Positions 25,225-33,446 of a stretch of 64,000 nt of DNA are shown one piece after another. The stretch lies in NCBI RefSeq assembly GCF_000307165.1, contig NC_018704.1, forward strand, positions 1,922,001 to 1,986,000, in the 5' to 3' direction. Position numbers and translations under genes: made by a program. This DNA comes from Amphibacillus xylanus NBRC 15112 (lineage in GTDB: Bacteria; Bacillota; Bacilli; Bacillales; Amphibacillaceae). The notes beneath the pieces were generated by a model that saw nothing but the letters and a program-made list of their open reading frames with translations, searched no databases and was not told the origin of the DNA. Numbering within the stretch: position 1 is the stretch's first letter; the number at the start of each line of letters is the position of its first letter.

Positions 25225-25674
25225 CTAAACAATTTTGTAGAAATGTAAGTGAACACCTTTAGGATCAAGATCAAGTGTACCAATAAACATGCTGTTATTA
25301 AGCCAGTTATACTTTTCATCTGAGACCTCAAAGCTAGGAACGGTATAAGCGTACATGTCTTCTTTAAAATTAAACGGCTTGTCTTCCTCTCCAGCGGATG
25401 GTTTTGGAACAAGCTTACCTTGATTCGTAACCAAAATTAACGTTCCATCATCTGCTTTTAACGTATAACGTGCCCAAACTTCGCTACTTCCATCAGGTCG
25501 AGTTACATTCCAGTCCGCTCCTCCAGGCAACACTTCCCCCTTAATGTTCGGTCCCTCGAAGCTACCACCAACGATAGGAATCACCTTTTTATTTCCATCA
25601 AACATATCACCAATTTCTAATGCTGGGTCACAGTGAACATATAATTCCATTACTAGTTCGCCTTTAAAATTCAC
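25225..25674 (-). CDS. DUF3237 family protein
   Basis: 149 residues of beta-barrel type with GGSFEGPNIKGEVLPGGADW, RYTLKADDGTLI and a C-terminal FIGTLDLDPKGVHLHFYKI, matching DUF3237 proteins of unknown function. The start is set at the GTG 25674, 7 bases after GGAGGT; an ATG at 25689 and other upstream codons overlap or precede that site. Monocistronic. Confidence 0.8.
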   Translation of the reverse strand: MNFKGELVMELYVHCDPALEIGDMFDGNKKVIPIVGGSFEGPNIKGEVLPGGADWNVTRPDGSSEVWARYTLKADDGTLILVTNQGKLVPKPSAGEEDKPFNFKEDMYAYTVPSFEVSDEKYNWLNNSMFIGTLDLDPKGVHLHFYKIV

Positions 25675-25791
25675 TTTTAAAACCTCCATAAAATACATTG
25701 TCATAACAACTAGTTTAGCGCAATTTTAATAACTTAGAAGCATGATCGTGAATGTTAAAAATGCTTGTTAAAAAAATTTTTTATAAAAATA

Positions 25792-25816
25792 GTTTAAACG
25801 AGATTCAAAGGGGTAT
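25792..25816 (+). promoter_or_regulatory. Sigma-B type promoter
   Basis: GTTTAA (25792-25797) and GGGTAT (25811-25816) are separated by 13 bases, an exact match to the B. subtilis general-stress sigma-B consensus. The transcript would start about 70 bases before the small membrane protein gene. Confidence 0.85.
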
Positions 25817-25897
25817 TGTAAGGCAAGTGATTATTTGCTAATGCAACAATGACTTAGATTAGTTTTTATAAAAAAATAATCGTAGGGAGGACTTCAA

Positions 25898-26035
25898 ATG
25901 TTTTGGACAATAATCGGGATTTTAATCCTTGCATGGTTAATAGGTGTTATCTTTAAAATTGCGGGTGGCTTAATTCATATCCTACTTGTGATTGCTTTAG
26001 TTGTCTTTATTGCACGTATGATTAAAGGACGATAA
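25898..26035 (+). CDS. Small Lmo0937-type membrane protein (45 aa)
   Basis: It reads MFWTIIGILILAWLIGVIF, then KIAGGLIHILLVIALVV and ends ARMIKGR. Two hydrophobic segments separated by a short basic turn match the small stress-associated Lmo0937/DUF5670 family. AGGGAGGA lies 6 bases upstream of the ATG and a sigma-B promoter lies further upstream, consistent with the general-stress assignment of such proteins. Confidence 0.85.
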   Translation: MFWTIIGILILAWLIGVIFKIAGGLIHILLVIALVVFIARMIKGR

Positions 26036-26036
26036 A

Positions 26037-26071
26037 AAATCGACCACACCATGATATACTGTGGTCGATTC
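26037..26071. terminator. Bidirectional terminator
   Basis: AATCGACCACA / TGTGGTCGATT form an 11-bp perfect stem with an 11-base loop between two convergent genes. T/A runs are present on both sides. Confidence 0.8.
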
Positions 26072-26080
26072 ATCTTATTT

Positions 26081-26692
26081 TTATAAAACGGCTTCAATCC
26101 ATGTTTTAGCCATTAATGCATTACCTGTTGAGTTCATGTGCACACCGTCAGTCGTCAGTGGCAGTGGCCTTTCGCTAGTCAAATAATCGATAAATGCATG
26201 ATACGTCGGTACAACTGTAAGGCCGTACTCTTGAGCAATTTTATTTACAATCTCAACGTATGGCTTGAGTTTTTGGTTACCTTCTGAGTTAACATCTTCC
26301 TCAATCACCGTTGGCTCCATTAAAACAATTTTCGCATTTGTCTCAGCCTGTGTTTTTTCAATTAGCGTTCGATAAATTTCCTCATATTGATCCGGATAAA
26401 CTTGCTCCATATCAGGATTATCTAATTGACGCCAAACATCATTTACACCAATTGAAATAGACAAAAGATCAGGTTGATGTGTGATTACATCATCTTGCCA
26501 ACGATTAGCTAAATCTGTAATTCTATTACCGCCAATACCACGGTTAATAATCTCAGGAAACTGTTCTGGTGTATGTACAGCAAAATAGTCACGAATCATT
26601 CGGACGTAATTGTCACCAATGTTTTCCTCGTCTTCGAAGCGTCCCCACTCCGTAATACTATCACCAATAAACAAAATTCGCTTGTCCTTCAT
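26081..26692 (-). CDS. SGNH/GDSL-family hydrolase (esterase)
   Basis: 203 residues with the four SGNH blocks: FIGDSITEWG (Ser at about 11), RGIGGNRI (Gly), SIGVNDVWR (Asn) and DGVHMN (Asp and His near residue 183). No signal peptide, so cytoplasmic. The sequence is typical of carbohydrate-acetylesterase-like SGNH enzymes; an intracellular deacetylase of imported oligosaccharides is plausible. The start has AGGAGGAT about 5 bases upstream. Confidence 0.88.
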   Translation of the reverse strand: MKDKRILFIGDSITEWGRFEDEENIGDNYVRMIRDYFAVHTPEQFPEIINRGIGGNRITDLANRWQDDVITHQPDLLSISIGVNDVWRQLDNPDMEQVYPDQYEEIYRTLIEKTQAETNAKIVLMEPTVIEEDVNSEGNQKLKPYVEIVNKIAQEYGLTVVPTYHAFIDYLTSERPLPLTTDGVHMNSTGNALMAKTWIEAVL

Positions 26693-26827
26693 GTAAACAT
26701 CCTCCTATACAACACTATCAAAATATAAATAATGACTAAGATATAAGAAAAAAATTTTATCGTAAGATTGGCATCAATCAATCTAACTACAATTATACAC
26801 TAATCTTAAACTGTCGGGCTAATTTTC

Positions 26828-27214
26828 ACCGCATCCGTTAACGATTTTGCCATTATCTTTAACGTTTTGATTTGATTTTGTGCAAAAAATTTAAGATTAG
26901 GCATTTATCTTTAACCTTTTAAGTTGATTTCGTTCAAAACGTTAATGATTTGCCTATTATCTTCAACCTTTTGAGTAGATTCCACGCAAATAGTTGAAGA
27001 TTCGCCATTTATCTTTTACCTTTTATGTAGATTCAGCGCTAAACGTTAATGATTAACCCTTTATCTTTAACTTTTCGTATCAATTCAGTGCCAAACGTTT
27101 AAGATTCACCAATTATCTTTAACTTTTCGTGTCATTTCAGCGTCAAACGTTAATGATTAACCAATTATCTTCAACGTTTCGAGCTCATGTAACGTAAAAT
27201 ATTAAAGATTAACC
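26828..27214. repeat. 52-bp tandem repeat array, about 7.5 diverged units
   Basis: Units of 52 bp share the pattern AACGTTAATGATT..CC..TTATCTTTAAC.TTT. Successive units start with CGTTAA-type sequences every 52 bases. Within each unit GTTAATGAT and ATCTTTAAC are near-complementary, so every unit can form a small hairpin. The array fills the space between the SGNH gene promoter region and the GGDEF stop codon. It is too divergent and lacks unique spacers, so it is not CRISPR. Confidence 0.88.
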
Positions 27215-27216
27215 CT

Positions 27217-28866
27217 TCACAAAATAATCGAGCGGTTTTTGCCGCTTCTTTTTGCTTCATATAAAGCTCGATCGGCCTCGATGATAATTGAGTTTGGCCG
27301 GTTTATGGATTTACGGTCTGATAGAACAGCACCGAAGCTGACACCGAGTGTTAATAATTGATTTTCTACTAAAAACGGTTTGTCTAAGTTTGCTTCGAGT
27401 CGTTTGATAAAACGGTTTAGATTTTCCTTTGTCGCAATTTCGGGGAGTAATATGATAAACTCATCCCCGCCCAACCGGCCGACTGTATCCATTTCTCTAA
27501 CAGTGTTAAGTAGACGTTTACTAATCTGGATAATGACTTGGTCACCTGCGTCGTGGCCAAACTGATCATTAATTGACTTAAAATCATCCAAATCAAGCAT
27601 GACAACTGCGAATGGAATCTGGTCTCGCTCAGCTTTTGCCTTGACCTTTTGCATGCGATCATCAAATAAACGGCGATTGGCTAAGCCTGTTAATGGATCA
27701 CGAAAAGCTAACCGACGAAGTTCTTTCTCATATTTTTTACGTTCCTCAATATCACGAGCAACTATATTCGTATGGTGGTAGAGTCCATCACTCGTAAATA
27801 CTGGTTCTATCTTTAACTCAAACCATTGGCTTTTACCAGAAGCATTGCGGAATTTAACTTCTAATTTCTTCGCATGATTCTCATTATGAGTTTGTTCCAG
27901 TACATCTAAAATCAATTCCTTATGCTCATCTGCAACTAGATCATCAATTGAGCGTTCACTAAACTCAAGCATTGGAAAACCTAAAACACGTTCGTGTGAT
28001 GGTGAAACATAGGTGAAGCGGCCATTACGATCAATGATCTGAATTAAGTCAGATGAATTTTCGGCAATCAAACGGAAACGTTCTTCACTTTTCATCAATG
28101 CATCTTTAGCAAATAACTCAGCAGTCATATCCTTTAACATCAAGTAAACACCTTCGACTTCACGATCAACCATCATTGGGATAAACTCAATCTGCAATTT
28201 AACTTCAAAATGATTTTCACTCATTATCGTGACTTCAAGTGATTGCGGCTTGCCTTGCTTCGTCTCCTTAAACTTTTGAATCATTAATTCCTGATCAGTT
28301 GTTTTAAGAATGTCAAAAAAATAACGCTCCTGATTTTTTTGATAAATTTGACTAAAAAATCGACGACAAGCCTTGTTCATTCGAATAATCTTCCCAAGTT
28401 TATTTATATAAATGATTGGCTGAGTACTTTCTTCAAACAGTGACTTATAGCGCTGACGACTTACCTTCAACCGTTGCTTACTTATATTTCGTTGCTTTTC
28501 AAGCTTTTTCTGTTCCGTAATGTCACGGGTGACTCCAACTACGCAAGTTACCTTCCCTCCTTCAACAACAGGTGTCAAAGTTGTTTTGGCAAAACATTCC
28601 CCACCCAATGGTGAAAAAAATACATCTTCATAGTCATGCGTTGTCCTTTGGTCAATTGCTTTCCGATAATGCCGATATAAATGCTCTGCCGTCACTTGAT
28701 CGAGCACCTCACGTAATTCCTTCCCAATCACTTCTTTATGTAGTAATGACTCTCGTGCAGTCTGATTAATAATCTGATAAAAAAGCCGTTCACCATCATC
28801 TTCAACTCGCATAACGAACACCATATCTTCGATTCCATCGACTAACATTTGATTTGTGATCAACAT
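27217..28866 (-). CDS. PAS-containing diguanylate cyclase (GGDEF)
   Basis: 549 residues with three PAS-type sensor segments (about 1-120, 130-250 and 255-375; for example GEERFRLIAENSSDLIQIID-like and GVTRDITEQKK) and a C-terminal GGDEF domain starting at DPLTGLANRRLFDDR (about 390). The active-site motif GRLGGDEFIILLPE is intact, so it should make cyclic di-GMP. No EAL domain, no membrane helix. A motile/sessile or developmental signal role is inferred. AGGTGAGGT precedes the ATG. Confidence 0.9.
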   Translation of the reverse strand: MLITNQMLVDGIEDMVFVMRVEDDGERLFYQIINQTARESLLHKEVIGKELREVLDQVTAEHLYRHYRKAIDQRTTHDYEDVFFSPLGGECFAKTTLTPVVEGGKVTCVVGVTRDITEQKKLEKQRNISKQRLKVSRQRYKSLFEESTQPIIYINKLGKIIRMNKACRRFFSQIYQKNQERYFFDILKTTDQELMIQKFKETKQGKPQSLEVTIMSENHFEVKLQIEFIPMMVDREVEGVYLMLKDMTAELFAKDALMKSEERFRLIAENSSDLIQIIDRNGRFTYVSPSHERVLGFPMLEFSERSIDDLVADEHKELILDVLEQTHNENHAKKLEVKFRNASGKSQWFELKIEPVFTSDGLYHHTNIVARDIEERKKYEKELRRLAFRDPLTGLANRRLFDDRMQKVKAKAERDQIPFAVVMLDLDDFKSINDQFGHDAGDQVIIQISKRLLNTVREMDTVGRLGGDEFIILLPEIATKENLNRFIKRLEANLDKPFLVENQLLTLGVSFGAVLSDRKSINRPNSIIIEADRALYEAKRSGKNRSIIL

Positions 28867-28967
28867 CTACCTCACCTTTTATTTTCTGATAATTCATATT
28901 ATATCATTAATAAATGGTTGATATGTCACTAAAAAGGAATCTTTTAGCTGAAATACCCACACAACAA

Positions 28968-29002
28968 AAAAGCCACTCTTATTAAAAGAATGGCTTTCAT
29001 AT
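28968..29002 (-). terminator. Terminator after the P-type ATPase
   Basis: On the minus strand AAAGCCATTCTTTT / AAGAGTGGCTTTTTT form a stem of about 13 bp followed by a U-run. Confidence 0.8.
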
Positions 29003-29008
29003 TAACTA

Positions 29009-31663
29009 TTATCGCTTAATTATTTTAATAAAAATCGCTTTACTGATCTCCATTAATAATACTGCACCAACTGCTAGACCTGAGGCAATTCCCCACTCAG
29101 CTAAACCGAATTCTGCAGGAATAGCAAAAATCTCACGCAATCCTGGTAGAACAGTTAAGCCGTAAAGTCCAAGACAGAAGATGACTGCAGCAAGTACGTA
29201 CTTATTCGTCATAATCCCAACACCGAAAATCGTCTGCTGATTAGAACGAGCTGCAAATGTTTGTAATGTTCTTGATAAAATCAGAGTCGTAAATGCCATG
29301 GCAACACCCATCTCAACACTTGTTTCTAAACCAACTAAATGTGAAATGATTACGGCAATTCCGATAAATGATCCTCTAGTTATAACTGATCTTAACGTAT
29401 CACCTGCAAAAATTCCTTCATCAATCGAACGTGGTTTACGATTCATTACATCTGGCTCTGACTTCTCCATTCCGAGAGCAATCGCCGGTAATGAGTCGTT
29501 TACCAAGTTAATGAATAAAAGCTGCAATGCGGTAAATGGATTCGGTAACCCTAATGCAACCGCAAATAAAATCGCAATAATCGCACCTAAGTTCCCACTA
29601 AATAAATACGCAATCGCCTTTTTAATGTTGTCAAATACTGTACGACCAACTTCAACTGCCTTCACAATTGAAACAAAATTATCATCAGTTAAAATCATCG
29701 CAGAAGCATCTTTACTTACATCCGTACCGCTTCCCATCGCAATCCCAATGTCCGCTTGCTTCAGTGCTGGCGCATCATTAACCCCATCACCTGTCATCGC
29801 AGAAATTTGATTCTTCGCCTGCCATGCCTTAACGATTCGAATTTTATTTTCAGGTGATACACGCGCATAAACTGAAATTGATTCTAGCTTCTCGTTAAGT
29901 TCAGCTTCACTCATCGCATCAAGCTCTTGACCTGTAACTGCGATATCCCCTTCATCCATTAAACCAATGTCACGGCCAATTGCTTCAGCTGTCGTCTTAT
30001 GATCACCCGTAATCATAACAGTCTTAATGCCTGCAGCACGCGTCTCTTCAATCGCACTGTATACAGCCTCACGAGGCGGATCGATCATCGCTAATAATCC
30101 AACGAGTACAAGATCATGCTCATCATCAAAGCTTAACTGCTGTTTTTCGCTTGGGAATTTTTTATAACCAAAAGCTAAAACACGTAAAGCTTTCTTAGAA
30201 AATGCTTCGTTCTGCTCAATTAATTGATCACGCCAAGTCTGATCAAGCGGTAATTCCTTACCATTTACTAAAATCGACTTAGCTCGGCTGAACATTACAT
30301 CAGGTCCACCCTTAGTTAACATCATTCTCTCGCCATCTAAATCGTGCAATGTTGACATTAACTTCCGATCAGAATCAAACGGAATTTCATTAAGTCGCAC
30401 ATATGTGTCACGAACTGACTGATATGGCTGACCATTTTTATTTGAAAAATTGATTAATGCAACTTCAGTCGGATCACCAACCTCAGCTCCACTTGCATCA
30501 ATATAACTATCATTACAAAGTACAGCAATCTTAACTAATAAGCTTTCTGAATTTGACCACGTTGACGGATCATGATCAATATTTTGCTTGTCCTGTCCAG
30601 GCACAAAATAGTCAACAACGGTCATTTTGTTTTGTGTTAATGTCCCTGTTTTATCTGTACAGATTACACTTGTCGAGCCTAAAGTTTCTACAGCAGGTAA
30701 CTTCCTAATAATCGCATGTTGCTTCGCCATCTTGTTTGTACCAACTGATAATACAATCGTCACAATCGACTGCAATGCTTCAGGAATCGCCGCAACGGCT
30801 ACCGCTACTGCAAACATTAACGCTTGTAGCAACTCTGTCGTTAAATCGACTGACTCATCACCAAACCAGATTCGAGCAGCTTGAATAGCAAAAATACCAA
30901 CAGATAAAATTAAAATCCAAATCCCAAGTTTTTTACTAAACGCATCTAATTTCTGTTGTAATGGTGTTAATTTTTGCTCGGCCGTATTGAGTAAATTCGC
31001 AATTTTACCGATTTCTGTTTTTGTACCTGTTTCAGTCACAACATAAGTTGCCCGACCATTTGTCACGAGTGCACTACTAAAGACTAAATTCACACGATCG
31101 CCTAACGCAACCTCGTCAGTAATCACAGCATCAGTCTTATCAACGACCTCTGACTCACCCGTTAGCATCCCCTCATTCACCTGAAGTGAACCACTCTCAA
31201 TTACACGTCCATCCGCTGGAATATAATCACCCGCTTCAAGGAAAACAATATCGCCACGAACGAGCTCTCGAGCTGGTATCGTCTGCTTCTCACCATCACG
31301 AATGACCTTCGCAGCAGGAGCCGACATCTGTTTTAACGCATCTAGTGAACTCTCAGCCTTCTTCGTCTGGACGACACTAATTACAGCATTCATGATTAAA
31401 ACAACAACAATAACAATTGTTTCAATATACTCACCTAATAGAAATTGAACGACTGCTGCAACAAGTAAGATAATTACCATTGCGTCTTTAAACGAGTCTA
31501 AAAATAACCCGAGGGTCGAACGCTTTTCTTCTTCCTCTAACTCGTTAAAGCCATCACGCTCTTGACGCGCCTTAACTTCTGCACTTGATAAACCTGACTG
31601 ATCGACATCTAATTGCTTTAATACGTCTTCTTTTTCTAGTTGATAATAATTCATTTTTGCCAC
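29009..31663 (-). CDS. P2-type Ca2+/Mn2+ transporting ATPase
   Basis: An 884-residue P-type ATPase with the full order of motifs: cation-ATPase N domain, A domain (LTGESEVVDK), PEALQSIVTI in M4, phosphorylation site ICDKTGTLTQNKM, nucleotide domain (MLTKGGPDVM), hinge TGDGVNDAPALKQADIG and six C-terminal helices with NLVNDSLPA. It resembles SERCA-like YloB and Mn exporters of Firmicutes. The yybP-ykoY riboswitch upstream points to Mn2+ efflux. The start could be GTG 31663 or ATG 31654; spacing to GAGGAG is imperfect for both. Confidence 0.9.
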   Translation of the reverse strand: MAKMNYYQLEKEDVLKQLDVDQSGLSSAEVKARQERDGFNELEEEEKRSTLGLFLDSFKDAMVIILLVAAVVQFLLGEYIETIVIVVVLIMNAVISVVQTKKAESSLDALKQMSAPAAKVIRDGEKQTIPARELVRGDIVFLEAGDYIPADGRVIESGSLQVNEGMLTGESEVVDKTDAVITDEVALGDRVNLVFSSALVTNGRATYVVTETGTKTEIGKIANLLNTAEQKLTPLQQKLDAFSKKLGIWILILSVGIFAIQAARIWFGDESVDLTTELLQALMFAVAVAVAAIPEALQSIVTIVLSVGTNKMAKQHAIIRKLPAVETLGSTSVICTDKTGTLTQNKMTVVDYFVPGQDKQNIDHDPSTWSNSESLLVKIAVLCNDSYIDASGAEVGDPTEVALINFSNKNGQPYQSVRDTYVRLNEIPFDSDRKLMSTLHDLDGERMMLTKGGPDVMFSRAKSILVNGKELPLDQTWRDQLIEQNEAFSKKALRVLAFGYKKFPSEKQQLSFDDEHDLVLVGLLAMIDPPREAVYSAIEETRAAGIKTVMITGDHKTTAEAIGRDIGLMDEGDIAVTGQELDAMSEAELNEKLESISVYARVSPENKIRIVKAWQAKNQISAMTGDGVNDAPALKQADIGIAMGSGTDVSKDASAMILTDDNFVSIVKAVEVGRTVFDNIKKAIAYLFSGNLGAIIAILFAVALGLPNPFTALQLLFINLVNDSLPAIALGMEKSEPDVMNRKPRSIDEGIFAGDTLRSVITRGSFIGIAVIISHLVGLETSVEMGVAMAFTTLILSRTLQTFAARSNQQTIFGVGIMTNKYVLAAVIFCLGLYGLTVLPGLREIFAIPAEFGLAEWGIASGLAVGAVLLMEISKAIFIKIIKR

Positions 31664-31742
31664 ATCTCCTCATCTCTATCTTAGTTATGTCCAGCAATCA
31701 AAAATCCAATCGTATAATCGGTGATGATCTGAGTCTCTTAAC

Positions 31743-31890
31743 AAAAAAAGACCCTTACCGATAAACTTCTGAACATAACATCAGAAAGTTATTGGTAAAG
31801 GTCTTGCTAGTAACGACATAACACGTTACCAATAATGCCGGAGATTATTCTCGTAATGACGACACTATTGCGGGAGCTACTCCCCTTATA
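31743..31890 (-). ncRNA. yybP-ykoY manganese riboswitch
   Basis: On the minus strand the leader reads AAGGGGAGTAGC, then CGTCATTACGAG, a CTCCGG junction, and ends with a long hairpin AGACCTTTACC...GGTAAGGGTCT followed by TTTTTTT. The GGGGAGUAG start, the GCAAGACC linker and the terminator-type expression platform match the Mn2+-sensing yybP-ykoY class, which controls Mn exporters and P-type ATPases such as YoaB. It lies about 80 bases upstream of the ATPase start. Confidence 0.88.
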
Positions 31891-31961
31891 CTCTGCTATA
31901 TAGTTTATTCGAACGAACTTAAAAAGTCAACTTTTTTTGTAAAAAATTCACTAGCCAAAAG

Positions 31962-32138
31962 TTAAATTTTCACGTCAATGTGTGCGCCTAAATGTGGTTG
32001 CACAGATTGCTGTAGCATTTGAATCATTTGTTCAGACTGTATTTCCGCTTGATCCATCGTCTGCTTCATCACACTCATTGACGCTTGCTGCTTTAATTGT
32101 GTTTGATTCATTAAGATCGATAGCTTGGCAATATCCAT
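31962..32138 (-). CDS. YjfB family putative motility protein (58 aa)
   Basis: It reads MDIAKLSILMNQTQLKQQAS and continues as one amphipathic helix to VQPHLGAHIDVKI. This matches YjfB, a small sigma-D-type motility protein of unknown function in Bacilli. AGAGGTGATC lies 6 bases upstream. It lies 53 bases downstream of the second flagellin gene on the same strand and may share its transcript. Confidence 0.85.
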   Translation of the reverse strand: MDIAKLSILMNQTQLKQQASMSVMKQTMDQAEIQSEQMIQMLQQSVQPHLGAHIDVKI

Positions 32139-32191
32139 TTGCGATCACCTCTACAAATAGTTTAACATACTCATCCTAAATGCAACAATTC

Positions 32192-33019
32192 TTAGTCCTG
32201 ATTAACTTTTAATAATTGCAGCACACTGTATTGTTGTTGCATCGCTTGTGCGACCATCATTTGAGCTGCTTGTGCTAAAATATTATGTTTTGTAAACTCC
32301 ATCATCTCTTTCGCAATATCAGCATCTCGAATTCTTGATTCTGCTTCAGTTAAATTAATCGACATCGTTGAAAGATTGTTAATCGTATGACCTAGTCGAT
32401 TTTGTGTCGCCCCAAGTCGTGAGCGCTCACGTGAAACTTGATTAATCGCATCATCTAATATATCAATAGCTTGATCTGCACCTTCTTCTGTCGTCAGATC
32501 AATCTGATCTACACCTAATGCTTCAGCTCGCATATCATTAATTGAAATTTCAAGATGTTGTCCAGCATTTGCTCCAATTTGGATCCGTTGATTTTGATAG
32601 CTGCCATCTAACAATGGTTTTTGGTTAAATTCAGTATCACGGCCAATGCGACTTAACTCATCACGCAATTGATTAATTTCATCCTGCATCGCCTGCACTT
32701 CATCATCGGAATACGTCCCATTCCCAGCCTTCACAGCCAACTCTCGCATCCGCTGTAAAATTGCATGACTTTCATGTAGCGCACCTTCAGCCGTCTGTAA
32801 CAATGAAATGCCGTCTTGAGCATTTCGCATCGCCATATTCAGACCACGAATCTGCGCCCGCATTTTCTCTGAAATCGCTAAGCCTGCCGCATCATCAGCC
32901 GCACCATTAATCCTTAAGCCTGAAGATAATCGCATAATTGACCGCTGTGTCATCGAATAATGGAAGTTCATCTGTCTAATTGCAAACATCGCCCCGATAT
33001 TAGCCCCTAATCGCAACAT
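32192..33019 (-). CDS. Second flagellin (short, divergent)
   Basis: A 275-residue flagellin with conserved D0/D1 ends (SIMRLSSGLRINGAADDAAG, GLNMAMRNAQDGISLLQTAE; C-terminal AESRIRDADIAKEMMEFTKH) but almost no D2/D3 variable centre. The first residues MLRLGANIGAMFAIRQMNFH differ from the usual MRINHNIAALN. Length matches minor or alternative flagellins. AAGGAGGTG precedes the ATG at 33019. A GCCGATAT sigma-D -10 element lies upstream. The main hag is 7 kb away, so the two are not a simple tandem pair. Confidence 0.92.
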   Translation of the reverse strand: MLRLGANIGAMFAIRQMNFHYSMTQRSIMRLSSGLRINGAADDAAGLAISEKMRAQIRGLNMAMRNAQDGISLLQTAEGALHESHAILQRMRELAVKAGNGTYSDDEVQAMQDEINQLRDELSRIGRDTEFNQKPLLDGSYQNQRIQIGANAGQHLEISINDMRAEALGVDQIDLTTEEGADQAIDILDDAINQVSRERSRLGATQNRLGHTINNLSTMSINLTEAESRIRDADIAKEMMEFTKHNILAQAAQMMVAQAMQQQYSVLQLLKVNQD

Positions 33020-33070
33020 GCGCACCTCCTTTTTATTGTATTTCCGTCCAAACACTGCTCTATACACTAT

Positions 33071-33096
33071 ATATCGGCTTTTGTACCAGATATATA
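33071..33096 (-). promoter_or_regulatory. Sigma-D type promoter for the second flagellin
   Basis: On the minus strand a perfect -10 GCCGATAT (33071-33078) is present about 50 bases before the start codon. The -35 position, 15 bases further, reads TTAT instead of TAAA, so the match is partial. Confidence 0.6.
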
Positions 33097-33143
33097 AAGT
33101 AAGAAATTAATAAGAGGCTGGTTGTATCCCAGCCTCTTGATCA

Positions 33144-33427
33144 TTACATCCTTAACATTAAAAGTAGAAGTGCTATATATGGTATTAAATGAATGGGTAA
33201 TGAGATTAGAAATGCTTTAAAATTATTTCTCTTACCACGCCAAGCATATAAAAGGTAGAGTCCACCTATATTTGCAACGGGGAAAAAGAACATCATCAGA
33301 TACGCCCATACCTTGACTGGTTCAAACGGAGTTGGTGATGGAGCACCTGATCCCATATATGCACCGAGCAAAAGGAAACAAGCTACCACAAAGTGAATTG
33401 GAAAAAAACTAAATGTTTTTTCAGCAT
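33144..33427 (-). pseudogene. Small membrane protein with apparent 1-base frameshift
   Basis: The open frame from GTG 33389 encodes three hydrophobic segments but lacks a ribosome site. An ATG at 33427 with AAAGGAG upstream begins MLKKHLVFF and is out of frame by one base; adding one T in the T7 run (A7 at 33402-33408 on the + strand) joins them into MLKKHLVFFPIHFVVACFLL, a natural membrane start. This is either a real inactivating indel, slippage, or a homopolymer sequencing error. No family recognised. Confidence 0.6.
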
Positions 33428-33446
33428 ACCTTACACTCCTTTACCT

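Noticed and set aside
26828-27214. Regularly spaced repeats as a CRISPR array
   Set aside because: The 52-bp units are contiguous and diverge throughout, without constant repeats separated by unique spacers, and no cas genes are present.
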